DNA from: Nemophila menziesii
Lineage: Eukaryota; Streptophyta; Magnoliopsida; Boraginales; Hydrophyllaceae
DNA length: 64,000 nt
Direction of reading: 5' to 3'
Assembly: GCA_029959085.1 (NCBI GenBank)
Contig: JARWIR010000024.1
Coordinates: 19,022,296-19,086,295, forward strand
A program made the translations under genes and the position numbers. This document shows, in pieces, positions 1-11,173 of this stretch (position 1 is the stretch's first letter; every line of letters begins with the position of its first letter). Under the pieces are notes generated by a model. It did not search any database, had not been told where the DNA came from, and saw nothing but the letters and a program-made list of their open reading frames with translations.

Positions 1-725
1 GGGAAAATTAGTTCATACCTGAAGGAAATAAACTAAAAGAAATAATGAAAGACTTCATCTTACTCTCTACCATAATTCTGATGATAATAAACCTAGGGAC
101 TAATTAATGGGAGGCAAGGATGATTTACAAGTGATATAAGGGTGTATTTATAGGTGTAGAGAAGCCCTAATTCGTTTTCTTGAAGGAGAAGGTAAGTAAT
201 TGACTTCAAGCCCAACTCAAATTCGTAACCCTAAAATATAGAATCAGCCACATTTTATTTTTGGTCATAACAGTTTCAATACTTATCCGTTTGACGCGTA
301 TGAGTAGTCGAAATTCATCCTCTCGGAAAGATATTTAACTTTGCTCTTGACCATTCTTCCAAATTTCTCACCTATTATGAGATATAAGCCCATTTGTGGT
401 CGTGGGTGGTGAAATTCAGATTTATTTGACAGCTTTATCTTTCCATATTTTAGCTTTTGTTTCCTTATCTCCAATTTTCATGCATATCTTCTTTCCTTTA
501 TCTCTTAGAATTGACTTGGCATCTAATTAATCTCAATACATATCTTTAAAGCTTCACACTAAATAAATAATTAAACCAAATATGCTCTAAAATAATAATT
601 TATTAAATCAAAGCTAGAAATAGGAAAGTGTAATAATACATGTGAAAATCGACTAGAAAGACTTCTAAAACACTAAAAATGATGTCTCTAACTAATATTA
701 GTTCATGAAAAATGAGTAGACATCT
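1..725 (-). mobile_element. Athila-like LTR (element G), partial at window edge
   Basis: This stretch matches, on the minus strand, the 5' two-fifths of the LTRs at 24075-25653 and 34556-36112. Shared marks are the 'gttcatacctgaagg' block, the reversed TATA region near 150 ('tatttatagg') and a terminus close to GGAGACATCA at about 716-725, with the last base changed. The right end is the 5' terminus of the LTR, so this is either the 5' LTR of an element extending left out of the window or a solo LTR. It abuts copia gag sequence. Its other end and target duplication lie outside the window. Confidence 0.8.
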
Positions 726-817
726 ATGTCTGATGTGCAGGTTGACCCAAAATAGATAGGACATTTGAGTGAGCACCTCGAGTGCGACCTCTGCCTCGTC
801 CTTCACGGTTATTATAG
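726..817 (-). pseudogene. Ty1/copia gag fragment, 3' part
   Basis: On the minus strand this short piece encodes an Arg/Gly-rich stretch (residues like REGRGRGRTRG) typical of the linker before the zinc knuckle of plant copia Gag. It is the continuation of the gag fragment at 15497-16245: once element F and one copy of its TATAG target duplication are mentally removed, the frame runs on without a break. It is truncated at its 3' side by the LTR of element G. Confidence 0.7.
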
Positions 818-2475
818 TGGTGGGTCCTGGTGTGTTATAAAATAAAGTATTGAAATAAAAGGAACCACAATACCGCAAGTGTACGGTTGTCCAAGTAATA
901 CTCCGATAAATCAGGTTTCATTCTCAGGGATTGGACTGGTATAACCCAAGTGTTCAATGAATAAGTAGTAGTAATTGCAAGTATAGAAAATAAAAGATAA
1001 AAGATAGTTGTTTGGTTGTGAGTTATTAAATTACTAGACGCATATAAACAAATTACTGAAAATAAATACTAAGGGACTAAGACGCAGATATGAGCTATAC
1101 TTGAGTCTCGCTAGGGAATCACCTAAACTTATGTAATTAATGCTTTCGTAAAGGGCAGAATTGATATTTCTATATTAGTCAGGACTCTATAATCTCCTAG
1201 CCCCCGTCAGGGCAATCACTTCCCCACCAAAGTGAATAGCTTAATTACTATGACCTATCTCCGATTAGCTAATTCATTGATAGTGAAATTAATATAAAAT
1301 AATAAGCAATATGAAATACCCAATTCAAATTAAACTAGTAACTAATCCCAAATTGAAATACATGAATTAAATAAATTAGGGTTCATCCCATTACGCGATT
1401 CTCAAATAATTGAGGTTTAGCTCATAATTGAAATAAAAACAATATAGAATAATAATATACATGCTCCTAATAACAGAAATAAAATAAGAACCTAGATAGA
1501 GGAATTGGTTTGAGCTGTTGTTAGAGGAAAAGGATTCTCCAGCTTCTGCTCGTGCTTCCGCCTCTTGACGCTTTCTCTAATGATGATTTAATATGAAGGT
1601 TTCATGAAAGGTGGTTCTGACTCTCTCTCTCTAAAGATGTTTATAATATGAAGAATAAATGAGAGGTGCTGAATAATGCGGTCTAAGAGGTGTATTTATA
1701 GGTGCTAGGAATCCCTAATTCGTTTTACTTGGAGTAGAAGACAAGTAAATGACTCTTTAATTCGCAGCCCTAAAATCTAGGAAAGGTAAGATTTTGCTGC
1801 TGATTTGTTTTGGTCATATCTCTTTCAATACTTATCCGTTTGACACGTTCTTTATATCGAAATCACTTGTCTCGGAAATATCTATCCATTGGTTCAGACA
1901 ATTCTCCCAAATTCCTAGCCAATATTGAGTTATGAGCTCGTCTTTCAACGTGGCTCGAATTTCAGATTTATTTGGTAACTTAATCTTTTCCTTCTTTGCA
2001 TATTTCCTTCCTTAATCTTCCAATTTCCATGTATATCTTCTTTCCTTTACTTCTTAGACTTGACTTGGTCTCTAATTAATTACCATATAACTTTAAAGCT
2101 TTACAATAAATAAATAATTAAACCGCATATGCTTTAAAAAGTAATAAATCATTAAATCAAAACTAGAAATAAGAAAGTGCACACTAAAATTAGAAACTCG
2201 AATAAAATACTTCCTAACACGCTAAAAATAATTTAAGGCTTTAATACTCACTTCTCCTCCTCTTATTGGTTTTCCATGAAATTCAAGAACCTACTAACTT
2301 TGCACTAAAAATAACCAAATTAACGCACAAAAGCTCTAAAATGCAAATAGTCTAACTCCAAGGGGAGAAAGTGTAATATGACGAAATAAGCATAAAAGTC
2401 TATCAAATAAGTCAATTATGCACCTAAAAGGATGTCTCCTAAGGGCTAATATTTAGAACAAATAGGGAGATATCA
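818..2475 (-). repeat. 3' LTR of element F
   Basis: It begins TGGTGGGTCC and ends GGGAGATATCA on the plus strand, and pairs almost base for base with 13852-15496. The reversed TATA region ('tgtatttatagg') is near 1693. Next to its right end lies the complement of the polypurine tract. Confidence 0.88.
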
Positions 2476-3858
2476 AGACCCCAAACTCAAACCTTTGTTG
2501 TCCCGACAAAGTAAAATAAAAACAAAGGCCTTTTAGGTGAATACAGAAGGTAGAATCTAATAAATATTCCCAAAGCACAACTTAAAACAAATATCATATA
2601 GTATGATCTAGGAATTAATATACACATACACATATCATGAAAAATCAAACACAAAATAATATCAATCCAAAATTAATTTCACAATGCTAGAATGTTACGC
2701 TTGGTACTTATCTCAAGATGGTGGCTATAGGGTGTTCATCGATCCTTACTTGCTTTGAACGCTCCACTTAGCATACTCCCTATTAGGTGAATCACCGACT
2801 CACTATGTATCTAGGAATCACGAGGTCTTTATGGGTTTAATATAGGCTTAGGGACGGTATGGTATGTATTGTAAATTTGAAGTGAGCTTTTGGCTCTCTC
2901 CCCACTTACCATCAACAAACTGTCCAAGAGCTTGAGTTTACATTCGAATATGTTCTCACTCAACCCATTTGACGCGCTAATTTAGCGTCCCCAGATTAAC
3001 CCAATAAGCACTAAAGATGTTTCACCTAAAATTTTCCTCTTTGCAGGTCCAAATATATATTCTTTTCATATGAAATTCTTTTTTTCTTTTGTATAGCTAT
3101 GACTCTCTTTTTGATATTGAGATATCATGCTATTTTCTTTTTTTCATAAATTTTTTCTTTTCATAACTTTTCATATCTTTTTTTTTTCATTTACTCTTAC
3201 CCCGACAAAGGGTTACAATATAATAACTGTGAATTATCATCAATATTTAAAACAGAGCACAATTGATAAGCTCAAAAATCCCAACCCAATGTAATTTCCC
3301 ATAATAGTGGACCCACCACCCCAAACTCAAGCTCTAGACAAGAAGTCTCAGGATCGTGATTCAAGTGCGGGTCATATGGTCATGCCTAACAAACTAAAGG
3401 GATATTGGCTTATAATGTGGCGACAAAAGAAAGGATTAAAGGCTAAAAAATTGGCTAAGAAAGATATAATTAATTCAGGGATAGAAGGCCAAAAAGGATT
3501 CAAAAAGCTAACAAAGATCTGCCTCTATCATTTTCCTATTTACACAACTTGCCTCTAGTTCATACGTAAGTGGGTTCTCTACTCATTCAGATCTCATGTT
3601 ATACAAACCACTCATTATCCTTAAGTACAAGTTTACTTCTTTTGCATTGTTCATTAATTCTTCCTATCAATTACCTCATATTTGCATGCAATCTAAGTGC
3701 ATTTTGCACTAACTCCTAAAGTCAACTATTTTCTATCATAAATTTACAAAAATCACGATTGATGGGGGCATTTAAAACACTATAAAGTCAAAACATTCCT
3801 CAAACTAATTTTAAAAAAAAGCAGTAAAACATATAAAACTTAGATGAGGCAACGAACC
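2476..3858 (-). other. 3' noncoding region of element F (distal part)
   Basis: No gene is visible. Read on the minus strand this is the region between the 3' ORF and the 3' LTR. It starts with the polypurine complement and a weak hairpin (about 2480-2515) and has a polypurine-like block near 3306-3332 (complement of GAGTTTGGGGTGGTGGG). It parallels 8290-9612 in element A, 25692-27080 in D, 40460-41829 in B and 48293-48960 in E. The short plus-strand open frame at 3307-3558 is incidental. The first copy of element A's CCACC target duplication follows at 3859-3863. Confidence 0.7.
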
Positions 3859-3863
3859 CCACC

Positions 3864-5367
3864 TGCTGTCTCCTCATTTGTGATAATAAAATCTATTTCC
3901 GAGACTTAATTTTAGGCGTATTTATTAGTTTATAGGTCAATTTTAGCTTAATTTAGAGCACTTTCCTATTTTGGGTCTTGAATTAATTAATTATTATTTT
4001 TAAAGCATATTGGGTTTAATTGTTTATTTAAGTGTGAAGCTTTAGAGATATATGGTAATTAATTAGAGTCCAAGTTCGTTCAAAGAGCTAAAGGAAAGAG
4101 ATAAACATGGAAATTGAAGATAAGGAAGTAAAAGCTAAAATCATGGAAAAGGAAAAGTTGCCTTAAATCTGAATTTCTGCAGCTACGCCTAAAGAAGTGG
4201 TGATAACTCCAAAACCGAGCCGATTTTGGAAGATTCCTTTAATAGGGACGTAGATAATTCTGTGAGAATTCTTTTGGTATCTTGTGGGCTAAAAACCGAC
4301 CAATAACGAAGAAGATATGCTCAAGACAAGTCAGCAGTAATTATCTTTATTTCCATACGAATTTAAGTTGGGCTTGGAGTCCATTACTTAACCTTTTCTT
4401 CAAGAAAACGAATTAGGTCAACCTATACACTATAAATACAGCCTCTTAACACTCTTAAATCATCCTTGGTGAAACCTTAAACCAAGAGGAAGCTTACAAC
4501 ACAAGAAAGGAAGTCTGGAAGGAGCTGGTCATCAACAATGTTTTCTTCTACCTCTGAATTTGTAATTTCTTTCTTTTCTTGCATTAGTATGAACTTAATT
4601 TCTTTAGCTTGAGTTTTAGCATATATGTATGAACCCTAGTTGTGGTTGACATCTATCTAATTTGGGAATTTTATGTTTTAAAGTGAATTATTGTTTTTAT
4701 TCTCTGTTTATGTGTTTGGATTTATATTCTGTGTTCTTGTGGAACCGCGACCATATAGAATTACCATCTAGTAGTTAGGTCACCATTGACAACGGTGTTT
4801 AATTACATGTTTAGCACATAACGTCTAGTATTCGGTTTAGATCTGACAAATCAACCTAACTAGATAATCACAATGGTTTAGTATATATTGCTATTTACCA
4901 ATTGCAGGAACAGTTTGCTTAGGACTCCTTATTGACACAGGTAAATCCTATTTAAAACTACCTAGCGCAATTGGAACCGATTATTGAAATACTACATAAT
5001 TCACCCTTACATGTTTAGAACTGCAAAACTAGTGGGGATTACATGCTATTGACTCAGGCTATATTCTCATACTACTTCTTCTTTCGCATTTATTTTTCGT
5101 CTTTACTTTCGTAGTTTAATTTAGTTTAATTAAAAACCAAATAAATATCTATTTGTCTTTACTTTTTCTGCGTTTTATTTGCTCTAACTTTAATTATCTG
5201 CACTTGATTATTGCATAAGATTCCCCTAACTTTCGTAGTCTCTGCGGAACGAATCTTACTTATTTACTAAAACTTGCATACGATCTGTATACTTGCAGAA
5301 CCATGCTCAGTCTAGGGTGATTAATTGCACTTTATTTATATCATATTTTATCACACCCTAGGCGACA
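3864..5367 (+). repeat. 5' LTR of element A
   Basis: It begins TGCTGTCTCC (TGATGTCTCC in the partner) and runs to GGCGACA. The last three bases CCA of the intact terminus (GGCGACACCA at 11145-11154) and the primer site are lost, because a deletion joins the LTR straight to gag. Confidence 0.9.
4431..4438 (+). promoter_or_regulatory. TATA box of the element A 5' LTR
   Basis: TATAAATA lies about 570 bases into the LTR, following a conserved 'aacgaattaggtcaacctat' block. The same block and TATA sequence recur at about 10215 in the 3' LTR and, reversed, in every other LTR here, so this is the probable start region of element transcription. No transcript data were available. Confidence 0.6.
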
Positions 5368-5368
5368 A

Positions 5369-6452
5369 CGAACAATTGCTCAGGTAAATGTAGTACGTGC
5401 AATTCCTTCGTGTCCTGGTTGTGGATCAAGAAATCATGTGTGGGAAGGATGTATGAATAATCCAGCAATAGCTTCCGTTACATATCCTCAAGATAACTAT
5501 TATTCTAATGGTTATACTTATCCTCAAGAAAGCTACGCTAATTATCAACAACCTCCACAACAAAGAAGTTGGGTCAGAAATCAAGAGACTTATTATCAAC
5601 CCCAACCTCAATCCTATAATCCACCACGACCTATTCAGCAAAAGATGTCCATTATTGAAAAAGCTTGTCAAGAAAAGAAGAAAGAACCACCAAAACAATC
5701 AATGCAACTGGCAAGTAAAGAACAAATACCAAGCTTGAATTCGAGTATGGCTAAATTGATGCAAGCAATTGAAAACAATATGAGTCGTAGCCAACAGAAA
5801 TTCAAGCCCAACAGAAGGTAATCAAGAAACTAGAGCATACTTCATCACATATGGCAAGTACATTATAAAATAGGCCAAAAGGGCAACTTCCAAGTGATAC
5901 TATTGCTCCTAGAGATGATTCTTGTCATGCAGTTGAATTGCGAAGTGGAAAACAACTACCTCCACCAAGACCAGAAATAGAACCAATCCCTATTCCAAAA
6001 AAGGGGGAGAAGAAATAACAGAAGATACAGTAGAAAAGGTAGTTGAACCAAAGAGTTTCCAAACCAAGACACCTGAAAAATCGAAAAAATCAGTGGAACT
6101 TAATACACGCCCTCCACTACCATACCCTTCACGTGTCAGAAAGAAGGACAATGACCTGGAATTCAAGAAGTTCGTTGACATGTTGAGCAAGTTAGATATT
6201 AATATGCCGTTTGTTGAAGCTCTCAAGAGAATGCCAAAATATCTGAAATTCATGAAGGACATTCTTTCTAACAAACAAAGATTCAAAACTGCGGATATGA
6301 GTGGATCACCAGAGGAGTTTAATGCTATCAAGTTACCACCAGAAACGCCCCTTCCCACGAAATCTTGGATGGAACCATCCATGGTTATGAAGAATCGAGC
6401 TGAAAAGTTCGTGGGAATTAAAGGAAAGGGGTGGAAATTTCGTCATTCTTAA
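5369..6452 (+). pseudogene. Athila-like gag, C-terminal part (element A)
   Basis: The frame keeps a zinc knuckle of the CX2CX4HX4C type (CPGCGSRNHVWEGC, encoded near 5416-5457). A Gln/Tyr/Pro-rich linker follows, then a region shared with element B that contains 'KKFVDMLSKLDINMPF' and 'ALKRMPKYLKFMKDI'. This latter block normally stands just before protease in Athila/Tat polyproteins. It ends with a 'WMEPSM...EKFVGIKGKG' segment also present in B at 38895-38960. Stop codons and frame changes occur near 5819, 5870 and 6015. The capsid part is missing. It cannot give a functional Gag. Confidence 0.82.
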
Positions 6453-6458
6453 TCGAGT

Positions 6459-6809
6459 TAATTTTAGTTGAACGAGTTGGAGGAGTTTCGCTATCTTGCT
6501 TATGAAAATTCAAGTCTCTACAAGGAGAAAACAAAGCGATGGCATGATAAACGGCTCCGTCCAAAGTATTTCGAGAGAGGACAAAAAGTGTTATTATACA
6601 ACTCTCGATTTTCGAACTACCCAGGAAAGCTTAAATCCCGTTGGGGAGGACCTTACATTGTTACGAAAGTCACACCTCATGGAGCGATAGAAATTGAACA
6701 TCCAACTGAGCAACGGACATTCATGGTGAATGGCCAGCGTTTGAAAAGATACCATGACAGTGAGGACTTCGGGCGAGAGGAAACCATCCATCTCGTAGAA
6801 AGCGCTTAG
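6459..6809 (+). pseudogene. Integrase C-terminal fragment (element A)
   Basis: The frame encodes the tail of a Ty3/gypsy integrase: a 'YKEKTKRWHDKR' helix, then 'GQKVLLYNSRF', then 'GKLKSRWGGPYIVTKV', the pattern seen after the catalytic core in Athila/Tat elements. The zinc-binding N-terminus and the DDE core are absent, because an internal deletion joins gag to this tail. Directly downstream, 'acaaaagtgctcttgggagac' is shared with elements B, D and F and marks the end of pol. Confidence 0.85.
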
Positions 6810-7034
6810 CCTGAGGTACACGTCTAACTCAAAGACGTTAAACAAAAGTGCTCTTGGGAGACACCCTTTATTTTAATTGCTTTTTAGATTAGTTGTTTTT
6901 GCTTTGTAGTGTATAATTTTAAGTTAGTGTATATTTTTAATTGTGTTTACAAGCTAATAGGAGAGAAAGGTAGTGTGTTACTGTGCAGGAAATGAGTTTG
7001 GGGTCGAAGGAAATTTTCTGGAAAAAGTCGCAGG

Positions 7035-7295
7035 CAGTTCCGGTGCACCGCGACAAAGGTCCGGTACACCGCGCCTGGAAAAACCCGTACCACGTGTACA
7101 CTAGCTCGGGTTTTATGCCGAGAGAATTTTTTTTGGAGCAAGACAGGTCCAGTATACCGCGCCTCACGTCCGGTATACCGCAGAGGCAAAAACCCATGAC
7201 ACGGGTAGGGTAGCTCGGGTTTTTTGACGAGAACGAAAAATTGGAACAGCAGAAGCTGCGGTATACCGCAGCCTAGGTCCGGTGCACCGCACTAT
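7035..7295 (+). repeat. GC-rich tandem palindrome cluster (element A)
   Basis: There are three imperfect units of roughly 105-120 bp. Each ends in a pair of near-palindromic 11-12-mers of the form CCGGTGCACCG or CCGGTATACCG (7040, 7061, 7149, 7170, 7258, 7279), separated by a segment containing 'agctcgggttt'. The block is far more GC-rich than the flanking DNA. It sits between the pol remnant and the 3' ORF, exactly where B (39211-39515), D (31140-31415) and F (11915-12262) carry related clusters. Confidence 0.85.
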
Positions 7296-7660
7296 GGCGG
7301 TTTGTGAAGAGTTTGAGGCCTAATCAAATTCTTACCTTATCAAAACTCAACCCTAACCCCTCCCACACGAATTTTTCAGACCTAAACACTATATATACAT
7401 CTTAAAGCTTGTACAAACCTTCACAATTAATTCAACAACTCCAATAATTCTCTCCTCCATCCCCCATAAACACAAATTCATCATCAAATTGATCACACTA
7501 CACCATTAAACACCATCAAATTCATCAAGCTTTCAATAATTCTTCTTCATCAAGAAACCTTTCTCTTTCATCAATTCCAAGCAACAAACTCAAGCTAAAC
7601 CAATTTCTCTTAAACTTTTAATTCATCCTTGGTATAACTTGAGTTGTGGGTAAATCAAAT
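7296..7660 (+). other. Leader before the 3' ORF of element A
   Basis: This is AT-rich, CT/CA-rich sequence with a candidate TATA ('actatatatacatc', about 7387) roughly 270 bases upstream of the ORF. The same layout precedes the 3' ORF in B (39545-39895). A private promoter for the 3' ORF is possible but is only an inference. Confidence 0.35.
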
Positions 7661-8122
7661 ATGACTAACAGATCTGAAGCTATGGAATACAAGAGAAAGT
7701 GCTCTATCCTTGGGAAGAATAAGAAATTGCCTGGAGCCACCATTGAAAAGCCTATCACTATTGACGAGGCTACTGAAGAATCAAAAGAAAAGGCACCAGC
7801 ACAACCACTACCAAAGAAGTTAACTGCTAGAATGTGTATACCATCAAGGCCTTTGAAGAAGATAAAGATTCATGACCAAGGTTCTTCTACTTCTTCCTCT
7901 ACAATTGATCATGATCTTCCCCCATGGGCTCTTAAATTACAACACGAAATTGAAAGATAACAAGAAGATAACAGAGAACTTTGGGTGGAAGTCATACAGA
8001 TGCAATCACAGCTGGAAGATATAACCTTGGAAAGGGATATTGATAATTATTCTGATCCCTCTACTTCGGAAGAGGAGGAGGACATAATGGATCTCTATGG
8101 CCAGCCAGGTAAGCCATTCTAA
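7661..8122 (+). pseudogene. Conserved small 3' ORF of the Athila-like family (element A copy)
   Basis: The frame is 154 codons with one in-frame TAA at 7958-7960. I start it at the ATG at 7661, because the B copy begins at the matching ATG; the open frame reaches back to a GTG at 7646. The N-terminus is basic (around 'KRKCSILGKNKKLPGA'), the middle is Ser/Thr-rich, and a predicted helical stretch with spaced Leu/Ile follows ('WALKLQHEIER' onward). It ends in an acidic tail with 'DIDNYS' and 'DLYGQ'. Related copies are at 39896-40358 (B) and, degraded, at 49075-49515 (E). I recognise no domain. The position is that of the env-like or extra ORF of Athila elements, but nothing in it looks like an envelope protein. 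Confidence 0.6.
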
Positions 8123-8204
8123 TTCTCTTTTCTTAATAGCTTGTATGCATTAGGTAGTTTAGTTAGTTTTAATTTTAAATTTTATTGTTCTTGAGTCTTT
8201 TTCA

Positions 8205-8245
8205 AGTCGTGGGGACACGACTCACTTTTGAGTTGGGGGTGGGGA
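8205..8245 (+). promoter_or_regulatory. Internal hairpin plus polypurine module (element A)
   Basis: A stem GTCGTG/CACGAC (8206-8211 with 8216-8221, loop GGGA) is followed at once by ACTTTTGAGTTGGGGGTGGGG. The same module is found in B (40418-40455), D (27085-27127), E (48960-49001) and F (11155-11193). It resembles the 3' polypurine tract module at 9613-9648 and may act as a second, central polypurine tract. Confidence 0.6.
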
Positions 8246-8289
8246 TTCGTTGTCCTCATCTTCTTTTCGTTTTTGCATAAAATTTAAAT

Positions 8290-9612
8290 TTTTTAGGTTG
8301 AATTAAGGCATAGAATATTTTGAATGTACCTATTGGAGCATGATTTTATTAGGTTAATGATAGTAAGTAGTATGTTTTTGAAAGATGTATTAAATTGTTT
8401 AGCATGCATGTATGAAAATAGGAAATAAAGGATAGGAAAGTTAATGAGCAATGTTAAGAAGTACGTTGAAACTTAGGGAGAGTTATTTGGTGTGTAGAAC
8501 GTGAGGTTTGAAATTAGTTGAGAACCCACTTGTCTATGAACTAATAATGAAAAAGTAACGAAATCCGGTAGTTAGAAAAATGAATAAGGCAGTTCTTTCA
8601 TGATTAAAACACTTGAAGCCTTTTATACCTTCTCACCCTTATATTTGATTATTGTTATTTATCCGTCTTAACCCCTCTGAGCCTTTCTAAAGCCTTTTAT
8701 TGAAACACATTATAATCCATACCCCTAGTTTGTAGGACTTATCTATATGACCCGCACTCGAATCACAAAACCTGAGACAACTCGTTTTAGGGCTTGAGTT
8801 TGGGGTGGTGGGTTTCATCATTAGGGATTTGGGAATTATAATTGTGATTTTATTAATGATGAAATTGTTATTAGTGTAACCCTTTTCCGGGGTAATAGTG
8901 AATGGAAAAGAAGCTACGATCTAAAATTGCCAACAAGGGCATAAAAAGAATATATATATGAAAAAAAATAGCGTGATATCTCGAACATCAAAAAGAGAGA
9001 TCATAGCTATACAAAAGAAAAAAAATTGATATGAAAAGAATATATATTCGGACCGGCAAAGTGGATTTTGTATATCATCATAAAAGGTTTTATTTGGGAT
9101 TGATTGAGGATGCACATCAAAAGCATCAATAAATTGGGTTGAGTGAGAACATCTTAGAGTGAAAACTCAAGCTCTAAGGCGATTCGTTGATGGTTAGGGA
9201 GGAGAGAGCCAAAAGCTCACTTTTCATTATCCAAATATACCACACCCGTCCTTAAGCCACGTTATAACCAAAGACCTTAGGATTTCTAACTACTTGGTGG
9301 AGATACAATTGAGCTATTAGGTAATAGGTGAGTGGACCATTGGATGCTATATTAGGACCTATGAACAACCTATAGCCATTAACATGAACTAAGTTATCAT
9401 CCTCTCCTTCTGGCATTGCGAAATTAATCTGGACTTGAATTTATGGATTGTTGATTACATGTGTATTAAGCATAATTGTGCATTATTTCTTGAGCATTAC
9501 TACATGAGACTTTTTAGATATTTTGCTCTAGGATCATTCATTATGTTCTGTTCTTATTCTCCTCCGACTTCTTCTTCTTGTTATATGACTACCCTTCTGT
9601 TCTTTACTTTTA
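8290..9612 (+). other. 3' noncoding region of element A
   Basis: There is no supported gene. It holds a third polypurine-like block (GAGTTTGGGGTGGTGGG, about 8796-8812), a short inverted repeat GAGCCAAAAGCTC (about 9206) and blocks shared with the 3' regions of B, D, E and F. Short open frames here (for example 9435-9668) are not conserved as proteins. Confidence 0.6.
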
Positions 9613-9648
9613 TTGTATCGGGACGATACAACTTTGAGTTGGGGGTCT
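9613..9648 (+). promoter_or_regulatory. 3' polypurine tract with hairpin (element A)
   Basis: An 8-bp stem TTGTATCG/CGATACAA (9613-9620 with 9624-9631, loop GGA) directly precedes ACTTTGAGTTGGGGGTCT, which abuts the TG of the 3' LTR. The polypurine tract primes plus-strand DNA synthesis. Equivalent modules are at 41830-41863 (B) and 25654-25691 (D, minus). Confidence 0.8.
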
Positions 9649-11154
9649 TGATGTCTCCTCATTTGTGATAATAAAATCTATTTCCGAGACATCATTTTAG
9701 GCGTATTTATTAGTTTATAGGTCGATTTTAGCTTAATTTAGTGCACTTTCCTATTTTGGGTCTTGAATTAATTAATTATTATTTTTAGAGCATATTGGGT
9801 TTAATTATTTATTTAAGTGTGAAGCTTTAGAGATATATGGTAATTAATTAGAGTCCAAGTTGGTTCAAAGAGCTAAAGGAAAGAGATAAACATGGAAATT
9901 GAAGATAAGGAAGTAAAAGCTAAAATCATGGAAAAGGAAAAGCTGCTTAAATCTGAATTTCTGCAGCTACGCCTAAAGAAGTGGTGATAACTCCAAAATC
10001 GAACCGGTTTTGGAAGATTCCTTTCATAGGGACGTAGATAATTCTGTGAGGATTCTTTTGGTATCTTGTGGGCTAAAAACCGACCAATAACGAAGAAGAT
10101 ATGCTCAAGACAAGTCAGCAGTAATTATCTTTATTTCCATACGAATTTGAGTTGGGCTTGGAGTCCATTACTTAACCTTTTCTTCAAGAAAACGAATTAG
10201 GTCAACCTATACACTATAAATACAGCCTCTTAACACTCTTAAATCATCCTTGGTGAAACCTTAAACCAAGAGGAAGCTTACAACACAAGAAAGGAAGTCT
10301 GGAAGGAGCTGGTCATCAACAATGTCTTCTTCTACCTCTGAATTTATAATTTCTTTCTTTTCTTGCATTAGTATGAACTAAATTTCTTTAGCTTGAGTTT
10401 TAGCATATATGTATGAACCCTAGTTGTGGTTGACATCTATCTAATTTGGGAATTTTATGTTTTAAATTGAATTATTGTTTTTATTCTCTGTTTATGTGTT
10501 TGGATTTATATTCTGTGTTTTTGTGGAACCGCGGCCATATAGAATTACCATCTAGTAATTAGGTCACCATTGACAACGGTGTTTAATTACATGTTTAGCA
10601 CATAACGTCTAGTATTCGGTTTAGATCTGACAAATCAACCTAACTAGATAATCACAATGGTTTAGTATATATTGCTATTTACCAATTACAGGAACAGTTT
10701 GCTTAGGACTCCTTATTGACACAGGTAAATCCTATTTAAAACTACCTAGCGCAATTAGAACCGATTGTTGAAATACTACATAATTCACCCTTACATGTTT
10801 AGAACGGCAAAACTAGTGGGGATTACATGATATTGACTCAAGCTATATTCTCATACTACTTATTCTTTCGCATTTATTTTCCGTCTTTACTTTCGTAGTT
10901 TAATTTAGTTTAATTAAAAACCAAATAAATATCTGTTTGTCTTTACTTTTTCTGCGTTTTATTTGCTCTAACTTTAATTATCTGCACTTGATTATTGCAT
11001 AAGATTCCCCTAACTTTCGTAGTCTCTGCGGAACGAATCTTACTTATTTACTAAAACTTGCATACGATCTGTATACTTGCAGAACCGTGCTCAGTCTAGG
11101 GTAATTAATTATACTTTATTTATATCATATTTTATCACACCCTAGGCGACACCA
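9649..11154 (+). repeat. 3' LTR of element A
   Basis: It begins TGATGTCTCC and ends GGCGACACCA, followed by the CCACC target duplication. It matches 3864-5367 almost throughout, including TATAAATA at 10215. Confidence 0.92.
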
Positions 11155-11173
11155 CCACCCCAAACTCAAAAAT

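Larger units (their letters stand above)
3864..11154 (+). mobile_element. Athila-like Ty3/gypsy element A (non-autonomous), nested in F
   Basis: This plus-strand LTR element has LTRs of about 1.5 kb (3864-5367 and 9649-11154), which differ only at scattered bases by eye, so it looks like one of the younger insertions. LTR termini are TG...CA. Target duplications CCACC are at 3859-3863 and 11155-11159. Internally it keeps the C-terminal part of gag with its zinc knuckle, a C-terminal integrase piece, a GC-rich palindrome cluster, a 154-codon 3' ORF and two hairpin-polypurine modules. The primer site, the gag N-terminus, protease, reverse transcriptase, RNase H and the integrase core are missing. 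A deletion runs from the last bases of the 5' LTR directly into gag. Confidence 0.9.

Noticed and set aside
3307..3558. Small plus-strand protein gene of 83 codons
   Set aside because: It lies in the conserved 3' noncoding region of element F on the antisense strand; counterparts in A, B, D and E do not keep the frame.
6983..7213. Short open frames across the GC-rich palindrome clusters (also 11735-12375, 31195-31453, 39308-39544)
   Set aside because: Open frames appear on both strands through the GC-rich palindromes, with no conservation between elements.
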